A stretch of 64,000 bases of DNA from Natronomonas gomsonensis. Lineage in GTDB: Archaea; Halobacteriota; Halobacteria; Halobacteriales; Haloarculaceae. Below the pieces are notes generated by a model. It made no database searches, was not told where the DNA came from, and saw only the letters and a list, made by a program, of their open reading frames with translations. Shown in pieces: positions 9,157 to 17,587 of this stretch. Each line of letters opens with the position of its first letter. Position 1 is the first letter of the stretch. Made by a program: the position numbers and the translations under genes. Location: NCBI RefSeq assembly GCF_024300825.1, contig NZ_CP101323.1, positions 1,860,001 through 1,924,000 on the forward strand, in the 5' to 3' direction.

Positions 9157-9217
9157 CCGCCCACACACGATGCCGGAACGCCGGCCTTTTTCGATGCGTA
9201 GCCCCTCCATCCAGTAG

Positions 9218-10336
9218 ATGGAGTACGTACAGGAGCGCGTGACGACGCTCCACGACTTCGGCGACGCCGCCCCCGAGGCGCCGGCCGACGACGCCGCCGT
9301 CGTCGTTCCCATGACCGAACGGGAACACGCCGGTCTCGCCGCCGAGCGCGTCCTCTCGGCGCTGGAGACGGTCGCCCCCGAGCGAGTGGTCGTGCCGTTG
9401 CGGGCCTCTGAGGAGCGGGTCGGGTCGGTCGCCTCGTGGCTCGAGGGGTTCGACCTCCCGCTGGAGTTGCTGTGGTGTGACGGCCCCGAACTCGGCGCGT
9501 TGCTCTCTTCGAACGGTCTCAACGGCACCCGCGGGAAGGGCCGGGACGTCTGGCTCGCCTTGGGCGTCGCCGCCGACAGCGACTACGTCGTCGTCCACGA
9601 CGCCGACGCGAAGAACTACGACGCCTTCCACGTCCCGAAACTGTTGTTTCCGCTGGCGCACGGCCACGAGTTCTCGAAGGGGTACTACGCCCGCGTCGAG
9701 AACGACCGGCTGTACGGGCGGCTGTTCCGACTGTTCTACCGGCCGCTCGTCGAGGCGCTGGACGCCGGCACCGACGCCGCAGTCGTCGAGTACCTCGATT
9801 CGTTCCGGTACGCACTCGCCGGAGAGTTCGCGACGACCGGCGCGCTCGCCCGCGAGATGCGCGTCCAGCGGGGGTGGGGACTGGAGGTCGGGACGCTCGG
9901 CGAGGCGTTCAGACTGGTCGGGGCCGCGGGCAGCGCACAGGTCGATTTGGGCGTCCACGAACACGACCACCGGGCGGTGTCAGGTCCGAGCGGACTCTCG
10001 GACATGTCCGAGCAGGTCGCCGCGGCGCTTCTGCGTGCCGTCGAGGACAACGGCGGCACGCCCGACTACGAGACGCTCCCGGCGCGCTACCGGCAGGCCG
10101 CCGAGCGACTTGTCGACGCCTACGCGCTCGATTCGGCGTTCAACGACCTCGAATACGACCGCTCCGACGAACGACGACAGGTCGAAACGTACGCCGACGC
10201 AATCGCGCCGCCACCCGAGGATACGCGACTGCCGGCGTGGGAGGAGGCGGCGATTACGCCCGCCGAGGTCGCCGAGGCCGCCGCGGCGGACCTCGATTGC
10301 GTCTCCGAATCCGTCGACGCCGTGCCGGAACGTTGA
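9218..10336 (+). CDS. Glycosyltransferase related to glucosyl/mannosyl-3-phosphoglycerate synthases
   Basis: A 372-residue GT-A fold protein. It shows VVVPMTERE, a nucleotide-binding GKGRDVWLALGVA, a metal-binding VVVHDADAKNY (DxD), an SKGYYARVENDRLYGR block and GWGLEVGTLGEAF, the order found in GpgS/MpgS enzymes. Those enzymes join a sugar nucleotide to 3-phosphoglycerate, giving precursors of glucosylglycerate or mannosylglycerate. No matching phosphatase gene (GpgP/MpgP) lies next to it, so the physiological product is uncertain. It is followed 27 bases later by a small conserved gene in the same direction. Confidence 0.75.
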   Translation: MEYVQERVTTLHDFGDAAPEAPADDAAVVVPMTEREHAGLAAERVLSALETVAPERVVVPLRASEERVGSVASWLEGFDLPLELLWCDGPELGALLSSNGLNGTRGKGRDVWLALGVAADSDYVVVHDADAKNYDAFHVPKLLFPLAHGHEFSKGYYARVENDRLYGRLFRLFYRPLVEALDAGTDAAVVEYLDSFRYALAGEFATTGALAREMRVQRGWGLEVGTLGEAFRLVGAAGSAQVDLGVHEHDHRAVSGPSGLSDMSEQVAAALLRAVEDNGGTPDYETLPARYRQAAERLVDAYALDSAFNDLEYDRSDERRQVETYADAIAPPPEDTRLPAWEEAAITPAEVAEAAAADLDCVSESVDAVPER

Positions 10337-10363
10337 GGTACCGCGGCGAGTACGTTTCCACCG

Positions 10364-10825
10364 ATGTTCACGCCCGACGAGTTGGCCGGCGTCGTCGACC
10401 TCTTCGGCGCGCTCACCCGCGCGGAGTTGGCCGAAGCGCTCTCGGAGTTGGCCTACCGACAGGGTGAAACCGTCCCCGACGACGCCGTCGACGAGGCTAT
10501 CGACGCGTTCGCCCTCGTTACCGTCGAACGCGACGACGACGAGGACCTGCTCGCGCCCGGCCCGTCGGCGTTTCCGACGCTTCCGGAGGGCGCCGAGGAC
10601 CTTCCGCACATCCTCGATGTCGAGGCTCGGAGCGTCGACCGGAGCGTCGTCGGTCGCGCCGCCGAGCGCCGACTGCGCGCCGACGCCGCCCGCGCGGTCG
10701 CAAACGACGAGCCGGCCCGCGCGGCCGAGTTACTCGACGTGAGTTACGACCTCGAAGCGTGGGGCGGCGTCGAACTGGACGACATCCGTGACCGTCTCGA
10801 CGCCGCTCGCGATGAGACGAACTAA
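10364..10825 (+). CDS. Haloarchaeal conserved protein (probably DUF7109)
   Basis: A 153-residue acidic, helical protein starting MFTPDELAGVVDLFGALTRAEL. It has no cysteines, membrane segments or catalytic motifs that I can see. The N-terminal 60 residues resemble a winged-helix-like arrangement, and the C-terminal half is a long charged helical tail. I recall this as a haloarchaea-only family (DUF7109), from memory. It is flanked in the same direction by a glycosyltransferase and a Nudix hydrolase; short spacing (27 and 24 bases) allows co-transcription. The function is unknown. Confidence 0.75.
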   Translation: MFTPDELAGVVDLFGALTRAELAEALSELAYRQGETVPDDAVDEAIDAFALVTVERDDDEDLLAPGPSAFPTLPEGAEDLPHILDVEARSVDRSVVGRAAERRLRADAARAVANDEPARAAELLDVSYDLEAWGGVELDDIRDRLDAARDETN

Positions 10826-10849
10826 GAGCGTCCGGGGCGTACGACGGGT

Positions 10850-11449
10850 ATGAACTGGGAGCGGCTCATCGCGTACGCCCCGGGCGAAATAACCGGTGCG
10901 GAGCGTGAGGCGGCCGTTCTCGCGCCCATCGTCTCCCGCTCGGACGGCGAGTACCTCCTGTTTACGAAGCGTGCCGACCACCTCGGGGAACACCCCGGCC
11001 AGATGAGCTTTCCCGGCGGGGGTCGGGAACCCGAAGACGCCGACCTCGAAGCGACGGCGAAACGTGAGGGCAACGAGGAAATCGGTCTCAGACCCGAGGA
11101 GGTCGAGGTCATCGGTCGCCTCGACGACATCCCGACGGTCACCGACTACGCGGTCCGCCCGTTCGTCGCGAAGATTCCCGACCGCGAGTACACCCCCGAC
11201 GAGAGCGAGGTCGCCGAAATTGCCGTCCTCGCTATCGACGACCTGACCGACCTCGACAACTACGACTCCGAATCGCGGGACCACCCCCACTACGGCGAGA
11301 TTCGCGTCCACTACTTCCGCGTCGACGGCTACACCGTCTGGGGGGCGACGGGTCGGATGCTCGCACAGTTCCTCGAACTCGCCACCGACTGGGAGATGCC
11401 CGAGGACCCCGACCGCGTGGTCGATCCCGACGCCGAGTTCCCCGTCTGA
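10850..11449 (+). CDS. Nudix hydrolase, CoA pyrophosphatase type
   Basis: A 199-residue Nudix protein. The CoA-pyrophosphatase signature LGEHPGQMSFPGGG (residues 45-58) directly precedes the Nudix box, which ends in REGNEEIGL (residues 72-80) and supplies the Mg-binding glutamates. As in the NudL/PCD1 group, the first Nudix acid is displaced relative to the canonical GX5E. Such enzymes hydrolyse CoA and its oxidised or acyl derivatives to 3',5'-ADP and phosphopantetheine. The next gene is an acyl-CoA dehydrogenase-type protein in the same direction, which fits CoA-ester handling. Confidence 0.88.
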   Translation: MNWERLIAYAPGEITGAEREAAVLAPIVSRSDGEYLLFTKRADHLGEHPGQMSFPGGGREPEDADLEATAKREGNEEIGLRPEEVEVIGRLDDIPTVTDYAVRPFVAKIPDREYTPDESEVAEIAVLAIDDLTDLDNYDSESRDHPHYGEIRVHYFRVDGYTVWGATGRMLAQFLELATDWEMPEDPDRVVDPDAEFPV

Positions 11450-11491
11450 ACCGGGAGAACCGTTTTCACACCACACGCCCATTCGAGGGGT

Positions 11492-13243
11492 ATGACCGAC
11501 CCACTCGACTACGCGGCCCTCGACCGCGGCCGGGACTGCAACTACTGGACCTACGACCGCGCCCTCCAGCGGACGGTCCGACGGCGGAGCGCGGACCCAC
11601 CCGAAGCCATCCTCTCGTCGTTCGGCGAGACGATGGGAACGACGGTGACGAACAACGCCGATGTGGTCGAAGACAACCCACCTGAACTCGATACCTACGA
11701 CCGGAACGGCGAGCGAGTCAACGAGGTGACCTACCACCCGAAACACCTCGAAAACGAGCGACTGGTGTACGAAAACGGCGTCATCGCCAACCGCTTTTCG
11801 GCGCCGGCCGGCCGCGAGGAACCGCTCTCGGCCGTCGAGCATCTCGCACAGTTCTGTCTGATGGACCAGACCTCGAGTGTCGGATTGAGTTGTCCGGCGG
11901 CGATGACCGGCGGCGCCGCCGCCGTCTTGGAGAAGTTCGACGACGGAACGCTCGATGCGTACTACGACGCGCTGACCGCCCGCGAGTACGACGACCTCCG
12001 GACCGGCGCGATGTTCCTCACTGAGAAGCAGGGCGGGTCCGACGTGGGCGCAAACGAGGTGCGGGCCGAACCGACCGAAGACGGGGGAATCTACGAACTC
12101 CACGGCGAGAAGTGGTTCTGTTCGAACATCGACTCCGGGGCGGCGCTGGTGTTGGCGCGTCGGCCCGACGCATCCGAGGGCACGGAGGGGCTGTCGCTGT
12201 TCCTCTTCGACCCCGATGACAACGACCGCGAGACGTACCTGTTCCGGCGACTGAAGGACAAACTCGGCACGAAGAGCGTCCCGACCGGCGAGGTGGTCTT
12301 CGAGGGCGCGACGGCGACACTCGTCGGCGAACCCGAACGCGGCTTCAAGTACATGTCCGAGATGCTGAACGCCGAACGGCTGTACAACGCCATCGGGAGC
12401 GTCGGTGCGGTCGCCCGGTCGCTGCTGGAGGCGAAAGTCCACGCCGCCAACCGTGAGGCCTTCGGCGAGGCGCTGGAGGACCAGCCGTTGATGCGCCGGG
12501 ACCTCGTGGATATGACGGTCGCCCACGAGGCCGGACTGGCGGTGACCTTCGAGGCGGCCGAACAGTACGGTGCCCGCGAACGCGACGGCGAGGTCGCCGA
12601 GCGCGCCAACCGGCTCATGCGGATGCTCGTTCCCGTGGTCAAGTACCGAACCGCGCGGATGGCCGTCGACACCGCCTCCTATGCGATGGAGATACGCGGC
12701 GGCGACGGCTACGTCGAGGAGTTCGTCAACCCCCGACTCCTGCGGAACGCACAGGTGTTGCCAATCTGGGAGGGGCCGTCCAACATCATGGCGCTGGACG
12801 TGCTCCGGTCGATGCTTTCGGAGCGCTCCCACGAGGCGCTGCTGTCGGAACTCGAAGGACGGCTTGACGCACTCGAAAATCCGGCACTCGCCGATGTCGC
12901 CGAGACGGTCGAAGCAGAACTGGCGGGGCTTTCGGATGCCTTCGACGCCGTGGCCACGACCGACCCCGAGGCCGCACAACTGGAAGCGAAGGAACTGGCG
13001 GATTACGTCTTCGACGTGACTGCTGGTGTGATACTGCTCGAACGCGCCGCGTGGCGGCTGGCGGAAGCCGACGACGCCCGCGAGTTACTCGTCGCGAAGT
13101 GGTTCGTCCGGACGCGGCTGGAGGCCACCGATGCGCGCGGCATCACCGACGATAACCGACTGCCGCTGGAGGCGTTCGAGGCTATCGCCCGCTTCGGCCG
13201 AGCGGAGCCCGAACAGTTCGCCGCGGCGCCGGCCGACGACTAA
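11492..13243 (+). CDS. Acyl-CoA dehydrogenase family protein, AidB-like
   Basis: A 583-residue flavoprotein. The length and the block FLTEKQGGSDVGANEV match the AidB subgroup rather than ordinary acyl-CoA dehydrogenases of about 380 residues. Other family blocks are LHGEKWFCSNI, the substrate/FAD loop GTKSVPTGEVVFEGA, and RGGDGYVEEFVNPRLLRNAQVLPIWEG near the FAD-binding C-terminal domain. E. coli AidB binds DNA and is part of the adaptive response to alkylation; whether the archaeal protein shares this is unknown. It starts 42 bases after the Nudix gene. A CoA-ester substrate is equally possible. Confidence 0.85.
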   Translation: MTDPLDYAALDRGRDCNYWTYDRALQRTVRRRSADPPEAILSSFGETMGTTVTNNADVVEDNPPELDTYDRNGERVNEVTYHPKHLENERLVYENGVIANRFSAPAGREEPLSAVEHLAQFCLMDQTSSVGLSCPAAMTGGAAAVLEKFDDGTLDAYYDALTAREYDDLRTGAMFLTEKQGGSDVGANEVRAEPTEDGGIYELHGEKWFCSNIDSGAALVLARRPDASEGTEGLSLFLFDPDDNDRETYLFRRLKDKLGTKSVPTGEVVFEGATATLVGEPERGFKYMSEMLNAERLYNAIGSVGAVARSLLEAKVHAANREAFGEALEDQPLMRRDLVDMTVAHEAGLAVTFEAAEQYGARERDGEVAERANRLMRMLVPVVKYRTARMAVDTASYAMEIRGGDGYVEEFVNPRLLRNAQVLPIWEGPSNIMALDVLRSMLSERSHEALLSELEGRLDALENPALADVAETVEAELAGLSDAFDAVATTDPEAAQLEAKELADYVFDVTAGVILLERAAWRLAEADDARELLVAKWFVRTRLEATDARGITDDNRLPLEAFEAIARFGRAEPEQFAAAPADD

Positions 13244-13263
13244 TCGGACCGCCGTGGCCGATT

Positions 13264-14991
13264 TCAGTCGGCCCGCCCCGTCGAGTCGGCATCACAGAAC
13301 TTCTCGAGGTCGATACCGCCGCCGCCGTCGTCGAACTCCGCGACGGAGTCGTACGGTCGGTCGACGACGATGTTGCCGGCGCGCTGTTTGCCGACGCCCG
13401 GCAACATCCGGAGTTCGTCCATCGAGGCGCTGTTCACGTCGAGCGGGTAGGGGACGCCCGATACCGACCGGAAGCCGTGGTCGGTGACCGCCACGTCGAC
13501 GGTGCGGCCGAGTTCCCGTTCGCCCGGAATCCCGACCAACAGCGCGTAGGTGCCGAGTTGGCGGCCGAAGGTCTTGCCGTCCTGGTGGTACTCGAGGTAG
13601 ACGTTCGGCAGGACGGTCCCTGGCGGGGCGACCCGCTGGAGCATCGGGTTGTCGATTTCCTCCCGGACCTCGCGTTTGTACTGCTTGAACAGTTTCTTGT
13701 GGTCGTGTGCGATGTCGGCGCCGGTTTCGGCCATCTCGGTACCCTCGAAGGCCATCACCTGCCGGATGTTGATGCGTCGAAGCATCAGCCCCTCGTCGTA
13801 GACGTCCTGCAGGAACTGCTTGTTGTGCTCGAACGTCTCCCGGCGTTCGCCCATCAGGCCGTGGACGAGGTTGATACCCGGAAGGAGTTTCGGCAGGCGG
13901 TCGGCGTTGGGGTCGACGGAGGGGCCGCTTCCCGGCTCTTCGCCGGGGCGCCAGCCGCCCTCCTCGTTGACGACCCGAACCGCCTCCAGACACTCCTCGG
14001 CGGTGACAAGGAGGTTGTTCTCCTCCTGAACGAGCGGGTCAGCCGATTCGAGGCCGAAGGCGGCCGTGTCGCCGGGCGTGTTGTGTTCGGCGATGATGCG
14101 GATGCCCTCTCGGGACTTCTCGGGGTACTCCGTGATGGTCACGGGGTTCATGTTGTCGAGGTGCAGCGTCCCGAGGTTCGGCACGGCGTTGCGGATGCCG
14201 CCGTACAACTCTCGGAGCGCCTCGGGGTTGGGCGCCTCACCGTCGCCGCCGTAGGCGAGGATGTCGGCCTGCCGGCCGAGTCGGAAGTGGCGTGCGCCAT
14301 GGGTCGCAAGCGAATCGACCTCCGCGACGACCGAATCGGGCGTCCGGAAGTCGGGGTCGCCGTACATCGGTTCGGTGCAGAACGAACACCGGTAGGGACA
14401 GCCCCGAGAGGTCTCCATCTCACAGATGAGGTAGTCGGGGTGGTCGGGGTGTTGTCCGATGATGAAGGCACCCTTCGCGGCCCAGCGGTCCAACTCGGCG
14501 TTGTCGCGGTAGCGGTCCTCGAACCCCTCCAGGCCGCCGTGGACGAGGTCGTACACTGCCGCCTCGATGTCGGCGCCGGCGAGGAAGTCGTAATCGAGGT
14601 TCTGCCGTTCGGTCTCGGTCGCCCCTTCGTTGGCCTCGCCGACGCCGAAGCGGACGGGGCCGCCCATCACGCTCGTCCCCTCGGCGGTCCACGCCAACTC
14701 CTTCACCTCGTCGGGTTCGGCGGGCGTGCCGCCGACGTACTTCCCGGGGACGGTCATGCCGCCGACATAGACGAAGAGGTCCGCTTCGGCCACGTCGCGC
14801 CACTTCGAACGCTCCTCGCGAAGTTCGTCGATGGTGTGATACGTCACCTGTTCCGGTGGGACGCCAGCGTCAACGGCGGCGCCGGCGGCGAAGCGCGGAT
14901 ACGTCGAGATGTAGGGCGGCACGCCGAAGTGCGCCGGCTCGTCGACGTAGCCGTCCACGATGGTCACGTCCAGCGTCGCCGGCTCTTTCAT
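13264..14991 (-). CDS. Radical SAM protein with C-terminal helix-hairpin-helix
   Basis: A 575-residue protein starting MKEPATLDVTIVDGYVDEPAHF. The N-terminal 130 residues look like a B12-binding-type Rossmann domain. The radical SAM [4Fe-4S] motif is RGCPYRCSFC (C198, C202, C205), followed by a typical AdoMet barrel (FGLESADPLV, MAFEGTEMAETG). Near residues 530-560 there is a helix-hairpin-helix, DELRMLPGVGKQRAGNIV, as in DNA- or RNA-binding proteins. That pairing suggests a nucleic-acid modification substrate, but this is inference. It is convergent with the AidB-like gene and upstream of nothing obvious. Sequence before 14991 is open but has a different composition. Confidence 0.85.
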   Translation of the reverse strand: MKEPATLDVTIVDGYVDEPAHFGVPPYISTYPRFAAGAAVDAGVPPEQVTYHTIDELREERSKWRDVAEADLFVYVGGMTVPGKYVGGTPAEPDEVKELAWTAEGTSVMGGPVRFGVGEANEGATETERQNLDYDFLAGADIEAAVYDLVHGGLEGFEDRYRDNAELDRWAAKGAFIIGQHPDHPDYLICEMETSRGCPYRCSFCTEPMYGDPDFRTPDSVVAEVDSLATHGARHFRLGRQADILAYGGDGEAPNPEALRELYGGIRNAVPNLGTLHLDNMNPVTITEYPEKSREGIRIIAEHNTPGDTAAFGLESADPLVQEENNLLVTAEECLEAVRVVNEEGGWRPGEEPGSGPSVDPNADRLPKLLPGINLVHGLMGERRETFEHNKQFLQDVYDEGLMLRRINIRQVMAFEGTEMAETGADIAHDHKKLFKQYKREVREEIDNPMLQRVAPPGTVLPNVYLEYHQDGKTFGRQLGTYALLVGIPGERELGRTVDVAVTDHGFRSVSGVPYPLDVNSASMDELRMLPGVGKQRAGNIVVDRPYDSVAEFDDGGGGIDLEKFCDADSTGRAD

Positions 14992-15040
14992 ACCCCGAAC
15001 GTGGCGGTCGAGCGGTAAAACGGATGCGGATGGCGTCGAC

Positions 15041-15844
15041 TCAGACGAAGATACAGCCCTCGCGCTCGCCGTAACCGCCGTCCGGGTCGAAGTCCCGCCG
15101 GACCGCGCGGGCGGTCGCGACCGCGGCGACGATGCTGTCGAGGGCGTCACCGCCGGTCTCGTCGACGGCACGCGCTCGAATCCCGTCGGCCAATTCGAGT
15201 GGCGTCGACTCGACGAGCGCGTTCAATATCGTCTCACGTCGCTGGCGAGCGTCGGCGGCACCGTCTTTGTACGTCTCGTCGACGGTTCCGAGACGGCGCA
15301 ACGTACCGGCCGGGTAAATCTCCACGAGGTTTCGCTCGCCGGCGGGCTGCATCGGCGGAACGGCGACGCGGCCGTCGGCCACGAGCGGCGCCACGACCTC
15401 GCGGATGCCGTACAGCGTCTGGTAGTAGGTGATGAAACTGTACGGGGAGTTCGCGCCGACGGCGTCGTCGGTCCGTCGTTTCAACTCCACGCCGTCGGCG
15501 TCGCTGACTCTCGCTTTGCGCTTCAGTTCTTCGCGCATCTCGTCGGCGCTGGCTGCGGCGAACGTCGCTTCGAACCACTCGATGGTTTCGCACCACGTCT
15601 CACAATCGGGGAGCAACGCGTCGGGCAGTCCGAACGAGAAATCCAGTCCCGTCGTCCTCGGTGCCGTTTCGAGGGACGTTCGGAGTCGGTTCAGCACGGC
15701 AGTTCTCTCCGTCACACCGAAGGCCTCGGTGGCGGAACGACACCGCCGAACCGTCAGCAGGTCGCCGTTCCACGCCCCTTCGGCAATCCAGATGTCGTCG
15801 CCGGGTTCGGCCGCCCCGCTGAAGTCGACGCCGCGAATCTCCAT
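15041..15844 (-). CDS. DUF429 domain-containing protein
   Basis: A 267-residue protein starting MEIRGVDFSGAAEPGDD. The opening GVDFSGA and the later GLDFSFGLP and EIYPAGTLR are the conserved acidic strands of the DUF429 family, which is predicted to have an RNase H-like fold. In that fold the first Asp and the internal Asp/Glu would form a metal site. The open frame extends 13 codons upstream to 15883, but MEIRGVDFSG matches the family start. It lies 49 bases upstream of the radical SAM gene on the same strand. A nuclease role is possible; no experimental function is known to me. Confidence 0.82.
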   Translation of the reverse strand: MEIRGVDFSGAAEPGDDIWIAEGAWNGDLLTVRRCRSATEAFGVTERTAVLNRLRTSLETAPRTTGLDFSFGLPDALLPDCETWCETIEWFEATFAAASADEMREELKRKARVSDADGVELKRRTDDAVGANSPYSFITYYQTLYGIREVVAPLVADGRVAVPPMQPAGERNLVEIYPAGTLRRLGTVDETYKDGAADARQRRETILNALVESTPLELADGIRARAVDETGGDALDSIVAAVATARAVRRDFDPDGGYGEREGCIFV

Positions 15845-15912
15845 GCGTCGGTTAGGCACCCACGGCTCAAAACGCCGGGGCATTGATTAGCGTCTCGCCC
15901 CTACACCGCTGT

Positions 15913-16071
15913 ATGCCCAAGACGCTCGAAGTCGTCTGTACGCGCAACGACTGTGATTTGGATATGTTCGAACTTCACTACCAGTACTCGATGCCAGACG
16001 GGACCGGCGTCGAGGCGTTTTCCTGTCCGTACTGCGGCGAAAGCGACGGGCTGGAGGCAATTCACGCATGA
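15913..16071 (+). CDS. Small zinc-ribbon protein
   Basis: A 52-residue protein starting MPKTLEVVCTRNDCDLDMFELH. Two cysteine pairs are visible, VCTRNDC (C9, C14) and SCPYCG (C40, C43), which should bind one zinc. Similar miniproteins are widespread in haloarchaea (I recall DUF7559). Its stop codon overlaps the ATG of the Hsp20-like gene by 4 bases, so the two form a tight operon. Small haloarchaeal zinc-finger proteins often act as regulators or RNA/protein-binding adapters; here a link to the downstream chaperone is suggested only by coupling. Confidence 0.8.
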   Translation: MPKTLEVVCTRNDCDLDMFELHYQYSMPDGTGVEAFSCPYCGESDGLEAIHA

Positions 16072-16469
16072 TTCGGGAGGTGGGGGAGTCGCTGGGTCGG
16101 GCCGTCCTCGACGGTATCGGCCGGGCGTCGAGTCGCGTCCAAGAGCGCAAGCCGCTGGCGGCGGACGTACTGGAGAGCGACGACGCCGTTCTCGTCGTCT
16201 TCGATGCACCCAGCGCGACGGCCGACGATGTCGACGTGAGTTTCGAGAACCACACAGTCACGGTTCGCCTCGACCGGTTCCGGGAGTTCCACGACGGCTA
16301 CGAGATGCGCTTTCCGGGTCGGGGACTCGGCCTGAAAGGGTCGGCCGAACTGCCGGAGGATGCGTCCGTCGAGGCTGGCGACGCCGAGGCGACGGTGACC
16401 CAAAACGGGACGCTCGAAATCCACATCCCGAAAACAGTCGACGACGGCGAACTGGACGCCGACGCCTAA
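16068..16469 (+). CDS. Hsp20/alpha-crystallin-like protein
   Basis: A 133-residue protein. After a charged N-terminus it has the beta-sandwich pattern of alpha-crystallin domains: DAVLVVFDAPSATADDVDVSFENHTVTVRL, then GRGLGLKGSAELPEDASVEAG and the closing NGTLEIHIPK, which corresponds to the A-x-x-x-NG-V/L-L motif near the domain end. Small heat-shock proteins bind unfolding proteins without ATP. It is translationally coupled (ATGA) to the zinc-ribbon gene and convergent with the FAD oxidoreductase, overlapping its stop by 4 bases. Confidence 0.8.
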   Translation: MIREVGESLGRAVLDGIGRASSRVQERKPLAADVLESDDAVLVVFDAPSATADDVDVSFENHTVTVRLDRFREFHDGYEMRFPGRGLGLKGSAELPEDASVEAGDAEATVTQNGTLEIHIPKTVDDGELDADA

Positions 16470-17587
16470 TCTTCGAGCGTCATCCCTTCGACGATTTCGA
16501 ACGACTCGTCGCCCTCGAACCGCGTCGGGTCGAACGCGCCGATTCCTGCCTCGCCCAGCACCTCGCCTGCGAGTGCCTCGCCGATGGCCGGCGCGCGCAT
16601 GAAGCCGTGGCCCTGGAAGCCCGACGCGACGTAGAGGCCGGGCGCACGCTCACCCACCAGCGGGTCGCCGTCGGGCGTGGCGGTACAGAGACCCGCCCAC
16701 GACTGCCACTCCGGGACCGAGTTGCCGACGGCGGTGTTTAGGTACTCTCCACAGTTCTCGCGGAACCAACCGTCGGCTGATTCTTCCCAGTCGGTCGGGT
16801 CGTGTTCCTCCGGAATCGTCCCGTCGCCGACGAACAGCCGGCCGTCGCGGGGGCGGAGGTAGTAGTCACCGGTGGCATCGTACAACATCGGAACGTCGCC
16901 GGCAAGCGGTGTCGGTTCGGTCAGGAGTGCCTGCACACGATAGGCTTTCACGGGGATTGGGTAGCCGGCGTCGTCGAGTAGCCGGGCAGTGTGAGCGCCC
17001 GCTGCGACGACGACGGCGTCGTAGTCCTCGCCGTCGACCCGACCTGAATCATCGAGTTCGACCGGCGTTTCCGTCCGGAGGTCGGCGCCCTCGGTGACGG
17101 CAAGTTCGGCTGTCTCGCGGGTGTACGCTGCGGGTTCGGCGTAGCCGGCGTTGCGGGCGATGGCGGCCCGCGCTACGTCGTCGGTCTCCAGCGTCGGCCA
17201 CCGGGATTCGAGGTCGGCGGCGTCGAGAACCGACACGTCCCGGCCCTGCTGTTGCATGCGGGGGACGTCTTCGGCCATCGCCTCGGCACTGCGGTCGTCG
17301 CCGGCCCGCGCCAGCCAGACGTAGGGGTGGTCGATGAGTGCACCACGCTCTCGGAACCGTTCCAGCGCACGGTCGGCAATACGGGCGTCGACGGCGTCGG
17401 CGAAGGCGTCGTAACAGATGCCAGCCGCTCGGCCGCTGGATTCGGCGGCCACGTCGCCGGCTTCGAAAACCGTCACGTCGGCGTCCCGTCGGGCTAATTC
17501 GACGGCGACGGTCGCCCCGACGACGCCACAGCCGACGACGGCGACGCTCGGCGGCGCTTCGGCGGGCGGTTGGCCTCCGGTAGCCAT
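16466..17587 (-). CDS. FAD-dependent oxidoreductase (DAO family)
   Basis: A 373-residue protein of the glycine/D-amino-acid oxidase type. The FAD-binding dinucleotide fold is VAVVGCGVVGATVAVELARR (GxGxxG) near residues 14-33, followed by ESSGRAAGICYD. The C-terminal FAD-contacting segment is YVASGFQGHGFMRAPAIGEALA. Such enzymes oxidise secondary or primary amines of amino acids such as sarcosine, glycine or proline. The start ATG overlaps the stop of the upstream luciferase-like gene by one base (TGATG), so the two are probably co-expressed. The substrate is not predictable. Confidence 0.87.
   Translation of the reverse strand: MATGGQPPAEAPPSVAVVGCGVVGATVAVELARRDADVTVFEAGDVAAESSGRAAGICYDAFADAVDARIADRALERFRERGALIDHPYVWLARAGDDRSAEAMAEDVPRMQQQGRDVSVLDAADLESRWPTLETDDVARAAIARNAGYAEPAAYTRETAELAVTEGADLRTETPVELDDSGRVDGEDYDAVVVAAGAHTARLLDDAGYPIPVKAYRVQALLTEPTPLAGDVPMLYDATGDYYLRPRDGRLFVGDGTIPEEHDPTDWEESADGWFRENCGEYLNTAVGNSVPEWQSWAGLCTATPDGDPLVGERAPGLYVASGFQGHGFMRAPAIGEALAGEVLGEAGIGAFDPTRFEGDESFEIVEGMTLED

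Noticed and set aside
10730..12979. Very long open frame on the minus strand opposite the Nudix and AidB-like genes
   Set aside because: High GC leaves few stops on the opposite strand; the translation has no family motifs, whereas both plus-strand genes are unmistakable.
13477..15018. Long plus-strand open frame opposite the radical SAM gene
   Set aside because: No recognisable domain; the minus strand has the cysteine motif and family blocks.
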